From NCBI GenBank assembly GCA_946480465.1, contig CAMLJY010000030.1, positions 1 to 64,000 on the forward strand: a stretch of DNA of 64,000 bases. Direction: 5' to 3'. Positions 1 to 9,314 of the stretch are shown piece after piece. Source of the DNA: an uncultured Burkholderiales bacterium (GTDB lineage: Bacteria > Pseudomonadota > Gammaproteobacteria > Burkholderiales > Burkholderiaceae). Within the stretch, counting starts at the first letter, position 1. Each line of letters starts with the position of its first letter. Under the pieces are notes generated by a model. It was not told the origin of the DNA and searched no databases. It was given only the letters and a program-made list of their open reading frames with translations. The translations under genes and the position numbers were made by a program.

Positions 1-465
1 GACATCAACACCAAGGTCGACCGCGCCAGCATGGCGCATTCGCTGGAGGTGCGCGAGCCGCTGATGGACCACCCGCTGGTGGAGTGGCTGGCGACGCTGC
101 CGTCCTCGCTGAAGGTGCGCGGCCAGGAGGGCAAGTACCTGCTGAAGAAGGCCATGGAGCCGCGCCTGTCGGACGACATCCTCTACCGCCCGAAGATGGG
201 TTTCGCCGTGCCGCTGGCGCGCTGGTTCCGCGGCCCGCTGAAGCAGCGCGTGCGCGACGCCGTGCTGGGCCCCCGCCTGGCCGAGACCGGCTGGTTCAAC
301 CGCGCCTACCTGCAGCGCCTGGTCGACGACCACCAGTCCGGCGCGCGCGACTACAGCGCGCCGCTGTGGACCTTGCTGATGTTCGAGGCCTTCCTGCGCA
401 ACGTCGTCGACGAAGGGGCGGACCGCCCGCTCGGCGAACGCCTGGCCGCCGAGGCCACGGCCTGA
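1..465 (+). CDS. Asparagine synthase-type amidotransferase, C-terminal part (cut by window edge)
   Basis: The reading frame is open from base 1 and ends at TGA 463-465, so only the last 154 residues are seen. They match the C-terminal end of the AsnB synthetase domain: VDRASMAHSLEVREPLMDH near the start, then a KYLLKKA stretch and the RPKMGFAVPLARWF motif that closes the ATP-pyrophosphatase domain. The glutaminase half and the SGG-x-DSS loop are upstream of the window. The family transfers an amino group to a carboxylate. Here it precedes two exosortase A-type genes by 22 bases, so a role in EPS sugar or amino-acid amidation is inferred. The exact acceptor cannot be told from this fragment. 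Confidence 0.85.
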   Translation, partial: DINTKVDRASMAHSLEVREPLMDHPLVEWLATLPSSLKVRGQEGKYLLKKAMEPRLSDDILYRPKMGFAVPLARWFRGPLKQRVRDAVLGPRLAETGWFNRAYLQRLVDDHQSGARDYSAPLWTLLMFEAFLRNVVDEGADRPLGERLAAEATA

Positions 466-487
466 GCACGCGCCGAAAGGTCGATGG

Positions 488-1705
488 ATGAGTTTGCGAA
501 TCCTCCACGTGCTGGACCACTCGGCGCCGCTGCACAGCGGCTACGCCTTCCGCACGCTGGCCATCCTGCAGCAGCAGCGCCGGCTGGGCTGGCACACCGA
601 GCACGTCACCTCGCCCAAGCAGGGACCGGGTGAGCAGCGCGTGGAGCAGGCCGACGGCTGGACCTTCCACCGCACGCCCAGCGTGGAAGGCACCGGCCTG
701 TTCGCGCAGATGAAGCTCACCGCGCGCCGGCTCGACGAGCTGGTGACCGAGCTGAAGCCCGACCTGATCCACGCCCACTCGCCGGTGCTCAACGCGCTGC
801 CCAGCATCTGGGTCGGGCGGCGGCGCGGCCTGCCGGTGGTCTACGAGATGCGCGCTTCCTGGGAAGACGCCGCCGTCGACCACGGCACGACGACCGAGGG
901 CAGCCTGCGCTACCGCGTTTCGCGCGCGTTGGAATCGCTGGCCCTGCACGCGGCCGACCAGGTGACGACGATCTGTGAAGGCCTGCGCGGCGACATCACC
1001 GCGCGTGGCGTGCGCGCCGACAAGATCACCGTGATCCCGAACGCGGTCGACGTCTCGGCCTTCCAGTTCGGCGCGGCGCCGGACGAGGCGCTGCGCGCGC
1101 AGCTGGGCCTGCAGGGCGCCACCGTGCTCGGCTTCGCCGGCTCGTTCTACGGCTACGAAGGCCTGCACCTGCTGGTGGAAGCCGCGCGCCTGCTGGTGCC
1201 GAAGCATCCCAAGCTGCGCGTGCTGCTGGTGGGCGGCGGTCCGCAGGACGCGGCGCTGAAGGCCCAGGTGGCCGCCGCCGGCCTGGGCGAGCGCGTCATC
1301 TTCACCGGCCGCGTGCCGCACGCGCAGGTGCAGCGCTACTACGAGCTGATCGACATCCTGGCCTACCCGCGGCTGCCGATCCGCCTGACCGAGCTGGTCA
1401 CGCCGCTGAAGCCGCTGGAGGCGATGGCGCAGGGCCGCATGTTCGTGGCGTCCGACGTGGGCGGCCACCGCGAGCTCATCCGCGACGGCGAAACCGGCTT
1501 CCTGTGCCGCGCCGGCGACGCCGGCGCTCTGGCCGACACCATCGACGGCGTGCTGGCCCGCCGCGCGCAGTGGCAGCAGGTGCGCGAGCAGGCGCGCCGC
1601 TTCGTCGAGGTCGAGCGCACCTGGGCCACCAGCGTCGCGCGCTACCGCGACGTGTACCGCCGGGCGCTCGAACGCAAGGGGCGCACCTCGCCCGCGCTGA
1701 CCTGA
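488..1705 (+). CDS. Exosortase A system-associated glycosyltransferase (TIGR04063-like)
   Basis: 405 aa. This is a GT4-fold retaining glycosyltransferase: an N-terminal Rossmann half with the glycine-rich entry LDHSAPLHSGYAFRT, a middle AHSPVLNALP segment, and a C-terminal half with VIPNAVDV, GFAGSFYGYEGLHLL and the EX7E-like stretch TPLKPLEAMAQGR. The N-terminus is typical of the PEP-CTERM/exosortase A-associated family, recognised from memory of that family. The ATG start follows an AAAGG Shine-Dalgarno (476-480) with good spacing. It acts in the cytoplasm, presumably adding a sugar to the lipid-linked EPS repeat unit. It sits between two amidotransferase genes in the same operon. The donor sugar cannot be told. 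Confidence 0.88.
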   Translation: MSLRILHVLDHSAPLHSGYAFRTLAILQQQRRLGWHTEHVTSPKQGPGEQRVEQADGWTFHRTPSVEGTGLFAQMKLTARRLDELVTELKPDLIHAHSPVLNALPSIWVGRRRGLPVVYEMRASWEDAAVDHGTTTEGSLRYRVSRALESLALHAADQVTTICEGLRGDITARGVRADKITVIPNAVDVSAFQFGAAPDEALRAQLGLQGATVLGFAGSFYGYEGLHLLVEAARLLVPKHPKLRVLLVGGGPQDAALKAQVAAAGLGERVIFTGRVPHAQVQRYYELIDILAYPRLPIRLTELVTPLKPLEAMAQGRMFVASDVGGHRELIRDGETGFLCRAGDAGALADTIDGVLARRAQWQQVREQARRFVEVERTWATSVARYRDVYRRALERKGRTSPALT

Positions 1706-1718
1706 GGTAACTTTCAAA

Positions 1719-3668
1719 GTGTGCGGCATCCACGGCATCTACCAGTTCGACGGCAAGCCCGTCGAATCGGCCCACCTGACGGCGATGGGCGACGTCACGG
1801 CCCACCGCGGCCCGGACGACGAGGGCCAGCACATCGACGGCCCCTGCGGCATCGCGATGCGGCGCCTGTCCATCATCGACCTGGCCGGCGGCCACCAGCC
1901 CATCAGCAATGGCGACGGCTCGCTGGTGCTGGTGTGCAACGGCGAGATCTACAACTTCCGCGAGCTGCGCGCCGAACTGCAGGCCAAGGGCTTCCGCTTC
2001 AAGACCGGCTCCGACAGCGAGGTGCTGCTGCACCTGTATGACGCCGAAGGCGACGCCTTCATCCAGCGCCTGAACGGCATGTTCGACTTCGCGCTGTGGG
2101 ACGCGCGGCGCCGGCGCCTGCTGATCGGGCGCGACCGCCTGGGCGTGAAGCCGCTGTACGTGATGCAGGACGCCAAGCGCCTGGCCTTCGCCACCGAGGC
2201 CAAGGCGCTGCTGAAGCTGCCGGGCGCCCGCGTGGCGCTGAACCGCGAGGCGATCCCCGGCTACCTGCACCTGGGCTACGTGGCCGCGCCGCAGACCATC
2301 TTCGAAGGCATCCGCAAGCTCCCGCCGGCCACGCTGCTGTCCATCGAGAACGGTGAGGTGCGCGAGTGGCGCTACTGGCGCCTGCCCTCGCGCATCGAAC
2401 GCGGCTGGAGCAGGGACGAGTGGCTCGCGCGCACCCGCGCGCAGCTGGAACGCTCGATCGAGATGCAGATGGTCAGCGACGTGCCGATCGGCGCCTTCCT
2501 GTCCGGCGGCGTCGACTCCAGCGCGGTGGTCGGGTACATGGCGCGCCATTCCGACCAGCCGATCCGCACCTACGCCATCGGCTTCGAGGGCGGCGAGGCC
2601 GAGGCGCTGTACAACGAGCTGCCCTATGCCCGCCAGGTGGCGAAGCTCTTCGGCACCGAGCACCACGAGATCGTCGTCAAGCCCGACGTGGTGGGCCTGT
2701 TGCCGCAGCTCTTGTGGCACATGGACGAGCCGGTGTCCGACACCGCCTTCATCACCACCTACCTGGTGTCGCAGTTCGCGCGCCAGGACGTCAAGGTCAT
2801 CCTCTCCGGCGTTGGTGGGGACGAGCTTTTCGGCGGTTATCGGCGCTACCTGGGCGGGCACTACGCGCGCAAGTTCGGCCGCCTGCCGGCGCCGCTGCGC
2901 AGGCTGGCCGGCATGGCCGCGGCGCGGCTGCCGGCGGACCGGCACTCGGGTCTCTTGAACACGCTGCGCCTGGCCAAGGGCTTCGTCGCCAGCGCCGGCA
3001 TGGACCCCGACGCGCGCTACCGCAGCTACCTGCAGGTGCTGTCGCAGGACACCGTGGCGCGCCTGCTGCACGGGCCGCAGGCCGCGTGGGCCACCGGCGC
3101 GGATGCGCTGGCCCAGGCCTTCGCCGGCGCCGGCCATGAAGACGAGCTGAACCGCATGTTCGCGGTCGACGCCGAGACCCAGCTGCCCGACGACCTGCTG
3201 ATGCTCACCGACAAGATGAGCATGGCCGTCTCGCTCGAATGCCGCGTGCCGCTGCTGGACCACGAGCTGGTGGAGCTGGCCGCGGCGATGCCGGCCGAGG
3301 TCAAGATCGCCGGCGGCGAGCTCAAGCACCTGCTGAAGGCGGCGCTCGGCGACCTGCTGCCGCAGGACATCCTGCACCGCAAGAAGCGCGGCTTCGGCAC
3401 GCCGATGGGCGCCTGGCTGAAGAAGGAACTGGCGCCGGTGCTGCGCGGCCTGCTGTCGCCCGAGGTGCTGCAGCGCCGGGGCCTCTTCGACACCGCCGTC
3501 GTCTCGCAGCTGGTGGCCGACCACGAGGCCAACCGCATCGACGGCACCGACGCGCTGATCGGCCTGCTGAACCTCGAGGTCTGGAGCCGCCTCTACCTCG
3601 ACGGCCGCGACCACGCCGACGTCGCCGACGAGCTGCACCGCCTGGCCGGCGCGGCCGTGCCCGCATGA
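1719..3668 (+). CDS. Amidotransferase 1, exosortase A system-associated (asparagine synthase family)
   Basis: 649 aa, full length. The GTG start follows GAGGTAA (1704-1710) and puts Cys at position 2 (MCGIHG), the N-terminal nucleophile of class II glutamine amidotransferases. Glutaminase landmarks are HRGPDD (29-34) and NGEIYNF (74-80). The synthetase domain carries the PP-loop SGGVDSS (262-268) and ends with KKRGFGTPMG. It should hydrolyse glutamine and use the ammonia to amidate an adenylated carboxylate, possibly a uronic acid or amino-acid group of the EPS; this substrate is inference. The stop overlaps the next gene in an ATGA junction. It is distinct from the truncated homologue at 1-465 and the Cys-less one at 20324-21970. 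Confidence 0.9.
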   Translation: MCGIHGIYQFDGKPVESAHLTAMGDVTAHRGPDDEGQHIDGPCGIAMRRLSIIDLAGGHQPISNGDGSLVLVCNGEIYNFRELRAELQAKGFRFKTGSDSEVLLHLYDAEGDAFIQRLNGMFDFALWDARRRRLLIGRDRLGVKPLYVMQDAKRLAFATEAKALLKLPGARVALNREAIPGYLHLGYVAAPQTIFEGIRKLPPATLLSIENGEVREWRYWRLPSRIERGWSRDEWLARTRAQLERSIEMQMVSDVPIGAFLSGGVDSSAVVGYMARHSDQPIRTYAIGFEGGEAEALYNELPYARQVAKLFGTEHHEIVVKPDVVGLLPQLLWHMDEPVSDTAFITTYLVSQFARQDVKVILSGVGGDELFGGYRRYLGGHYARKFGRLPAPLRRLAGMAAARLPADRHSGLLNTLRLAKGFVASAGMDPDARYRSYLQVLSQDTVARLLHGPQAAWATGADALAQAFAGAGHEDELNRMFAVDAETQLPDDLLMLTDKMSMAVSLECRVPLLDHELVELAAAMPAEVKIAGGELKHLLKAALGDLLPQDILHRKKRGFGTPMGAWLKKELAPVLRGLLSPEVLQRRGLFDTAVVSQLVADHEANRIDGTDALIGLLNLEVWSRLYLDGRDHADVADELHRLAGAAVPA

Positions 3669-4891
3669 ACATCCTCTACATCTGCCACCGGTTCCCGTAC
3701 CCGCCGAAGCGGGGCGGCAAGATCCGCCCGTTCAACATGATCCGGCACCTGACGGCGGCCGGGCACACGGTGACCGTGTGCTCGCTGACGCGCTCGGAGG
3801 CCGAGGCGGAGGAGGGGCGCGGCATCGCCCCGCACTGCACCGCCTTCGAGATGGGCGCGGTGAGCGAGCCGCTGCAGTTCGCCCGCATGATCGTGCGGCT
3901 GCCGGTCGCCACGCCCTCGTCGATGGGCTATTTCTATTCGTCCCAGCTGGCCGCGCGCGTGAAGCAGCTGCTGGCCGAGCAGCGCTGGGACCTGATCTTC
4001 GTGCACTGCTCGTCGGTGGCGCAGTACGTCGAGCACGTGCAGGGCATCCCGAAGATCCTGGACTTCGGCGACATGGACTCGCAGAAGTGGCTGGAGTACG
4101 CGAACTACAAGCCCTGGCCGCTGTCCTGGGGGTACACCTACGAAGGCCTGAAGATGCTGCGCGCCGAGAAGCGCCTGGCGCGCCGCTTCGACCTGTGCAC
4201 GGCCACCACCCGCGCCGAGCGCGAGACGCTGGACGGCTACGGCACCGGCGCGGTGACCGACTGGTTCCCCAACGGGGTCGATGCGCAGTTCTTCAGCCCC
4301 GGCGAAGAGGCCTACGAGGCCGACACCATCAGCTTCATCGGCCGCATGGACTACTACCCGAACCAGGAGTGCATGCAGCGCTTCTGCGACCAGGTGTGGC
4401 CGCGGCTGCTGGCGAAGCGGCCGGGCATGAAGCTGCTGATCGTCGGCGCCGATCCCTCGCCCGAGATGCGGCGCCTGGGCGAGCGGCCGGGCGTCACCGT
4501 CACCGGCTCGGTGCCGGACGTGCGGCCCTACGTGCGGCGCTCGGCGCTCATGGTGGCGCCGCTCGCGATCGCGCGGGGCACGCAGAACAAGATCCTCGAG
4601 GCAATGGCGATGGGCGTGCCGGTGGTCACCAGCACCATCGCCGCCGGCGGCGTCGATGCCGTGCCGGGTGAGCACCTGCTGGTGGCCGACACGCCCGAGG
4701 CGCTGGCCGCGGCGATCGAGCGCGTCTGCGACGACCGCGCCGAGCGCCAGCGTCTGGCCGAGGCGGGCCGGCAGCGCGTGCTGAGCCACCACGCCTGGTC
4801 ACATTCCATGAAACGCCTGGACGGCATCATCCAGCGCTGTGTCGATTCCTTCGCGGCCAAGGCCGCGCGCACTCACGGACAACCTGCATGA
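3665..4891 (+). CDS. Exosortase A system-associated sugar transferase (TIGR03087-like)
   Basis: 408 aa from ATG 3665, which overlaps the previous stop by four bases (ATGA). The N-terminus MNILYICHRFPYPPKRGGK is the hallmark of the PEP-CTERM/XrtA-associated glycosyltransferase family (recognised by memory). It has a GT4 fold: WFPNGVDAQFF and ISFIGRMDYYPN open the C-terminal half, and NKILEAMAMGVPVVTS carries the donor-binding glutamate region. It is a cytoplasmic or membrane-associated enzyme for EPS repeat-unit assembly. Longer upstream reading in the same frame is only the shadow of the preceding gene. It is tightly coupled translationally to the genes on both sides. Confidence 0.88.
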   Translation: MNILYICHRFPYPPKRGGKIRPFNMIRHLTAAGHTVTVCSLTRSEAEAEEGRGIAPHCTAFEMGAVSEPLQFARMIVRLPVATPSSMGYFYSSQLAARVKQLLAEQRWDLIFVHCSSVAQYVEHVQGIPKILDFGDMDSQKWLEYANYKPWPLSWGYTYEGLKMLRAEKRLARRFDLCTATTRAERETLDGYGTGAVTDWFPNGVDAQFFSPGEEAYEADTISFIGRMDYYPNQECMQRFCDQVWPRLLAKRPGMKLLIVGADPSPEMRRLGERPGVTVTGSVPDVRPYVRRSALMVAPLAIARGTQNKILEAMAMGVPVVTSTIAAGGVDAVPGEHLLVADTPEALAAAIERVCDDRAERQRLAEAGRQRVLSHHAWSHSMKRLDGIIQRCVDSFAAKAARTHGQPA

Positions 4892-6204
4892 AGATCAGCA
4901 TTTTCGGTTTGGGCTACGTCGGCGCGGTGTCGCTGGCCTGCCTCTCGCGCGATGGCCACGACGTGATCGGCGTCGACATCGACCGCACCAAGCTCGACCT
5001 GATCGCCGCGGGCAAGACGCCGGTGGTCGAGGAGGGCATGGTCGAGCTGATGCAGCAAGTGGCGGCCAGCGGCCGCGTCACCGTGACCACCGACGCCCGC
5101 GAGGCGGTGCTGGGCAGCGAGATCTCGCTGGTCTGCGTCGGCACCCCCTCGGCCGCCAATGGCAGCCAGGACCAGGGCGCGATCCTGCGCCTCGCGCGCG
5201 AGATCGGTGCGGCGCTGGCGCACAAGACGGTGCCGCACGTCGTCGTCTTTCGTTCGACGCTGGTCCCCGGCAGCGTCGAGGACGTGCTGCGCCCCATCAT
5301 CGAGGAAGCCTCCGGCAAGAAGGACGGCACCGACTTCCACCTGTGCTTCCAGCCCGAGTTCCTGCGCGAAGGCTCGTCGATCCGCGACTACGACAAGCCG
5401 CCCTTCACGATCATCGGCGCCAACCATGAGGCCGCGGTCGAGCGCCTGCAGGCGCTGTTCGGCCATCTGCCGTGCGAGTTCATCCGCACCTCCGTGCGCG
5501 CGGCGGAGATGATGAAGTACTGCTGCAACAACTTCCACGCGCTGAAGATCACCTTCGCCAACGAGACCGCGCGCCTGTGCGACGCGCTCGGCGTCGATCC
5601 CTTCGAGGTGATGGACCTGGTCTGCCGCGACAAGCAGCTCAACATCTCCAAGGCCTACCTCCGTCCCGGCTTTGCCTTCGGCGGCTCCTGTTTGCCGAAG
5701 GACCTGCGTGCCACCAGCTACCTGGCGAAGATGCGCGACGTGGAGCTGCCGATGCTGTCGGCCATCCTGCAGTCCAACCGCGAGCACCTGGACCTGGCGA
5801 TGGCGCGCATCGCCGCCACCGGCCAGCGGCGCGTCGGCTTCGTCGGCCTGTCGTTCAAGACCGGCACCGACGACCTGCGCGAAAGCCCGCTGGTGTCGCT
5901 GGCCGAGCTGTTGATCGGCAAGGGCTACCAGCTCGCGGTGTACGACCCCGAGGTGCACCTGGCCCGCCTGCTGGGCGCCAACAAGAGCTTCATCGAGCAG
6001 CACCTGCCGCACATCGGCGAGATGCTGCAGCCCGAGCTGGCACCGGTGGTCGCCGGCGCCGACGTGCTGGTGCTGGGCAGCAACAGCCCGGCGGTGCTGC
6101 AGGCGCTGGCGCGCGAGTGCCGGGCCGAGCAGGTGGTCATCGACCTCGTCGGCCTGCCCGAGGGGCATGGCCTGAAGGCCCGCGTGCAGGGCTTGTGCTG
6201 GTGA
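4888..6204 (+). CDS. algD: GDP-mannose 6-dehydrogenase (nucleotide-sugar dehydrogenase)
   Basis: 438 aa, close to the usual 436 of AlgD. It starts with the NAD-binding motif IFGLGYVGAVSLACL (residues 4-18) and VDID for the ribose-binding acid. The catalytic cysteine lies in FGGSCLPKDLRA at residue 268, the same number as in P. aeruginosa AlgD. The middle domain has KYCCNNFHALKITFANE. It oxidises the C6 of a nucleotide hexose twice to a uronate. AlgD-like features favour GDP-mannose over UDP-glucose, but this is family inference. The product would supply mannuronate to the polymer. The start codon overlaps the preceding stop (ATGA). The next gene starts on the final base of its stop. Confidence 0.85.
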   Translation: MKISIFGLGYVGAVSLACLSRDGHDVIGVDIDRTKLDLIAAGKTPVVEEGMVELMQQVAASGRVTVTTDAREAVLGSEISLVCVGTPSAANGSQDQGAILRLAREIGAALAHKTVPHVVVFRSTLVPGSVEDVLRPIIEEASGKKDGTDFHLCFQPEFLREGSSIRDYDKPPFTIIGANHEAAVERLQALFGHLPCEFIRTSVRAAEMMKYCCNNFHALKITFANETARLCDALGVDPFEVMDLVCRDKQLNISKAYLRPGFAFGGSCLPKDLRATSYLAKMRDVELPMLSAILQSNREHLDLAMARIAATGQRRVGFVGLSFKTGTDDLRESPLVSLAELLIGKGYQLAVYDPEVHLARLLGANKSFIEQHLPHIGEMLQPELAPVVAGADVLVLGSNSPAVLQALARECRAEQVVIDLVGLPEGHGLKARVQGLCW

Positions 6205-7232
6205 TGTCGACACGGCGCGCACGGCGGTTCTGGCAGGACTGGCGCCTCTGGCTGGCGTCGGGCCTGCTGCTGCTGTTCGTGCCGGCCGTCAGCCTGCTGC
6301 CGCACATGATGAGCGGCACCGAGCTGGCCCGTGTGCGCAACGCGCTGGTGATCGACGACGACCTGGCCGCGGTGCCCCACTGGGCGCCGCCCGACTGGCC
6401 GGACGATTTCCTGCTGGAAACGGTGCCGGCAGACCCGTATTTCGTCGACATCGCCAACCGCCTGCAGCTGGCGGCGCTGGACGACGACTGGGCCCGCTCG
6501 CTCGCCATCAGCGCCCACCTGCTCGGCAGCGCGCCGGTGCTGTACGGCGGCCCGGTGCAAAAGCCGCTGATCGAGACCCACCGCGCGATCACCGAGCGCG
6601 GGGACGGCTACTGCGTCGATTTCGTGCGCGCCTTCGTCGCCATTGCGCAGGCCGCCTCGATGCAGCTGCGCACCTGGGCCTTTTCCTTCGATGGTTTCGG
6701 CGGCCGCGGCCACATCTGGGTCGAGGTCTGGAACCGCCAGCGCACCCGCTGGCAGCTGCTTGACATCTACAACAACTACTACTTCGTCGAGGGCGGCAGC
6801 GCCGAGCCGCTGTCCGCCTCGCAGCTGCGCGAGGCGCTGCTGCGCAATTCGCCCACGCTGGCGCTGAAGCCGCTGCATGCCGCGGCACGGCCGGGCTACG
6901 CGATCGAGGCGAAGGCCTGGGACTACTTCCGCCGCGGCCTGCCGGGCTGGTACCTGTGGTCCGGCGTCAACTTCCAGTCCGGCGAATCGCAGCCGCTGGT
7001 GCGCAGCCTGGCGAAGGTGTCGCGCTCGCTGTCGCAGCTGGCCGGCATCGCGACGGGCGTGCAGCCGCGCATCCACATGCTGGCCGATCCCGCCAACCGG
7101 GTGCAGCGCGAGAACATGAGGCAGCTGCGCCTGCGGGTGTTGGCAGGGGCTGCCGCGGCGCTGGCGGGCGTGCTGGTGCTGCTCGGTGCCGTCATGCTGC
7201 GGCGGCGATCCAGGCCCTCGCCGCAGGAGTAG
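6204..7232 (+). CDS. Transglutaminase-like membrane-anchored protein
   Basis: 342 aa from ATG 6204, sharing one base with the previous stop (TGATG). It has an N-terminal membrane segment (about 17-33) and a second hydrophobic segment near the C-terminus followed by RRRSRP, so the middle is probably periplasmic. The middle holds a transglutaminase-like triad: Cys137 in GDGYCVDF, His170 in RGHIWVEVW and Asp187 in WQLLDIYNNYY. Members of this fold are proteases, peptide ligases or amidases. Its neighbours suggest action on the EPS or on a protein linked to it. No specific function is assigned. The reading frame upstream of 6204 overlaps algD and is not coding. Confidence 0.75.
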   Translation: MSTRRARRFWQDWRLWLASGLLLLFVPAVSLLPHMMSGTELARVRNALVIDDDLAAVPHWAPPDWPDDFLLETVPADPYFVDIANRLQLAALDDDWARSLAISAHLLGSAPVLYGGPVQKPLIETHRAITERGDGYCVDFVRAFVAIAQAASMQLRTWAFSFDGFGGRGHIWVEVWNRQRTRWQLLDIYNNYYFVEGGSAEPLSASQLREALLRNSPTLALKPLHAAARPGYAIEAKAWDYFRRGLPGWYLWSGVNFQSGESQPLVRSLAKVSRSLSQLAGIATGVQPRIHMLADPANRVQRENMRQLRLRVLAGAAAALAGVLVLLGAVMLRRRSRPSPQE

Positions 7233-7235
7233 CCC

Positions 7236-8594
7236 ATGCGTGACCTGCTGCTGGCCGGTGTCGTCTTCGTCCTCGTGCTGATGGCGCTGCGCCAGCCCGT
7301 GGTCGGCGCCTATGCCTGGGCCTGGCTGGGCCTGATGAATCCGCACCGCGCCGTCTTCGGATTCGCGCGCTCGCTGCCTTTCGCGCAGGTGGTCGCGCTG
7401 GCGACGATGGCGGGGATGCTGTTCAACCCCAAGGCACGCAAGCGCCTGCCCAGCGACGCGGTCACCATCCTCATGGTCCTGCTGCTGCTGTGGATGTCGT
7501 TCACCTGCCTGTTCGCCATTGCCAGCAGCGCGTCGGTCACCGAGCGCTGGATCTTCGTGCTGAAGATCCAGGTGATGCTGTTCATCACCTTGATGCTGGT
7601 GCGCGGCCGCGAGCAGATCGAGCGCCTGGCGATGGTGGTCACCTGGTCGGTCGGCTTCTACGGCATCAAGGGCGGGGCCTGGACCGCGGCCACCGGCGGG
7701 GGCGGCCGCGTCTGGGGACCGCTGGGCGGCATGATCGAAGGCAACAACGAGATCGCCGTCGCGCTGGTGATGTGCGTGCCGCTGATGGCCTACCAGTACC
7801 AGATGACGCAGCGCCGCTGGATCCGCTGGGCCATCGGCGGCGGGCTGGCGCTCACGGCGCTCGGCATTCTCGGCACGCAGTCGCGCGGGGCCTTGCTGGC
7901 GGTGGTGGCCATGGCGCTGTTCCTCGGCCTGAAGGGCCGGCATCCGATCCGCAGCACGATGCTGATCGGCCTGGGCCTGCTGATGGCCATCGCCTTCATG
8001 CCGGACAGCTGGGTCAAGCGCATGGACACGATCCAGACCTACGAGGCCGACACCTCCGCGATGTCGCGCATCTACACCTGGAAGACCCTGGGCAACTGCG
8101 CGCTCGACCGGCCCATCGTCGGCTGTGGTTTCCGCGCCGACAACACCGAGGTCTTCCGGCGTTACGCACCACGCGATCCCGAATTCGCGATGTTCGACGA
8201 CGTCGTCTACGTGGCGCACAGCATCTACTTCCAGATGGTGGGCGAGCATGGGTTCCCGGGCCTGCTGATCTTCCTGCTGATCGGCGTGTGCACGTGGCGC
8301 ATGGCCTCGCGACTGAAAAAGCAGTGCCAGGACGATCCGGAGTTCGGGCAATGGGTGCCGGTGCTGATGCCGATGGTGCAGGTCAGCATCATCGGCTACG
8401 CGGTGGGCGGCGCCTTCCTCTCCATCGCCTACCTCGACCTGCCGTACTACATCGTCTCGCTCGTGGTGCTGGTCAATGCCACCGTGCGCGAGCGCGTGGC
8501 CGAACGCCGCAGCGCGGCCGGGCTGCCACCGATGGCGCAGTTCGCTGCCCACGTGCCGCAGCCGGCGGTGAACAACCAAAGGGGGATTCCATGA
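7236..8594 (+). CDS. Putative O-glycosylation ligase, exosortase A system-associated (TIGR03097-like)
   Basis: 452 aa, polytopic with roughly ten membrane helices. The N-terminus (RQPVVGAYAWAWLGLMNPHR) and WGPLGGMIEGNNEIA are typical of the XrtA-associated ligase family, recognised from memory. GTQSRGALLAVVAM matches the Wzy_C/O-antigen ligase core helix, and the large periplasmic loop with TWKTLGNCALDRPIVGCGF follows. It would transfer a lipid-linked glycan in the periplasm to an acceptor, or polymerise it. It lies three bases after the transglutaminase-like gene and overlaps the methyltransferase by ATGA. A second, unrelated-looking ligase candidate lies at 18331-20334. Confidence 0.87.
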   Translation: MRDLLLAGVVFVLVLMALRQPVVGAYAWAWLGLMNPHRAVFGFARSLPFAQVVALATMAGMLFNPKARKRLPSDAVTILMVLLLLWMSFTCLFAIASSASVTERWIFVLKIQVMLFITLMLVRGREQIERLAMVVTWSVGFYGIKGGAWTAATGGGGRVWGPLGGMIEGNNEIAVALVMCVPLMAYQYQMTQRRWIRWAIGGGLALTALGILGTQSRGALLAVVAMALFLGLKGRHPIRSTMLIGLGLLMAIAFMPDSWVKRMDTIQTYEADTSAMSRIYTWKTLGNCALDRPIVGCGFRADNTEVFRRYAPRDPEFAMFDDVVYVAHSIYFQMVGEHGFPGLLIFLLIGVCTWRMASRLKKQCQDDPEFGQWVPVLMPMVQVSIIGYAVGGAFLSIAYLDLPYYIVSLVVLVNATVRERVAERRSAAGLPPMAQFAAHVPQPAVNNQRGIP

Positions 8595-9313
8595 CGACGC
8601 TGGCGCAGCGGCTGCTGGTCAAGTACTACGACAACGACAAGCATCCTTATCGCGTGTTCGAGGCGCGGGTGCATTCGATGATCGACGGGAGCACCCGGGT
8701 GCTGATGGACGCCGGCTGCGGGCGCACGGTGCCCGTGCTGCGCCAGTTCCTGGGCCGGGTCGAGCGCCTGATCGGCATCGAGCTGGTCGAGTTCACCGAC
8801 GTGCCCGCCGGCATCGAGACGCACAACGCCGACCTGGCCCACCTGCCGCTGGCGGATGCCAGCGTCGACCTGATCATTTCCCGCAGCGTCTTCGAGCACC
8901 TGGTGGACCCGGACAGCGTCTACCGCGAGTTCCAGCGCGTGCTGCGCCCGGGCGGGCGGGTGCTGTTCCTGACGGCCAACATGTGGGACTACGGCACGCT
9001 GGCGGCCATGCTGGTGCCGAACCGGCTGCATGGGCGCATCGTCAAGCGCGTCGAAGGGCGGGCCGAGGAAGACACCTTTCCCACCGCGTACAAGACCAAT
9101 ACCCGGGCGGCGGTGCAGCGGCTGGCGCGCCAGGCGGGGCTGCAGGTGCAGTCCTTCGAGTACCTCAGCCAGTACCCGAACTACCTGATGTTCAACGGGC
9201 TGCTGTTCTTCCTCGGCATGTGCTACGAGAAGCTGATTTCACGTGTCGGCGCCCTGGCCTTCCTGCGGGGCTGGATCCTGGTGACGCTGCGCAAGCCGGC
9301 GGCGATCCGCTAG
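8591..9313 (+). CDS. SAM-dependent methyltransferase (type 11)
   Basis: 240 aa from ATG 8591, overlapping the ligase stop. Motif I is LMDAGCGRTVP, followed by IGIELVEF and the post-motif LPLADASVDLIISRSVFEHL and FQRVLRPGGRVLFLTANMWDY, the classic Methyltransf_11 pattern. It is cytoplasmic, with a hydrophobic C-terminal patch (MFNGLLFFLGMCYEKL) that may bind membrane lipid. It probably O- or N-methylates a sugar of the lipid-linked EPS intermediate; this is inferred from its operon. Frames read further upstream belong to the ligase gene. Confidence 0.85.
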   Translation: MTTLAQRLLVKYYDNDKHPYRVFEARVHSMIDGSTRVLMDAGCGRTVPVLRQFLGRVERLIGIELVEFTDVPAGIETHNADLAHLPLADASVDLIISRSVFEHLVDPDSVYREFQRVLRPGGRVLFLTANMWDYGTLAAMLVPNRLHGRIVKRVEGRAEEDTFPTAYKTNTRAAVQRLARQAGLQVQSFEYLSQYPNYLMFNGLLFFLGMCYEKLISRVGALAFLRGWILVTLRKPAAIR

Positions 9314-9314
9314 G

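Noticed and set aside
5925..8579. An 884-codon open frame on the - strand
   Set aside because: Antisense to algD, the transglutaminase-like gene and the O-glycosylation ligase; no family features.
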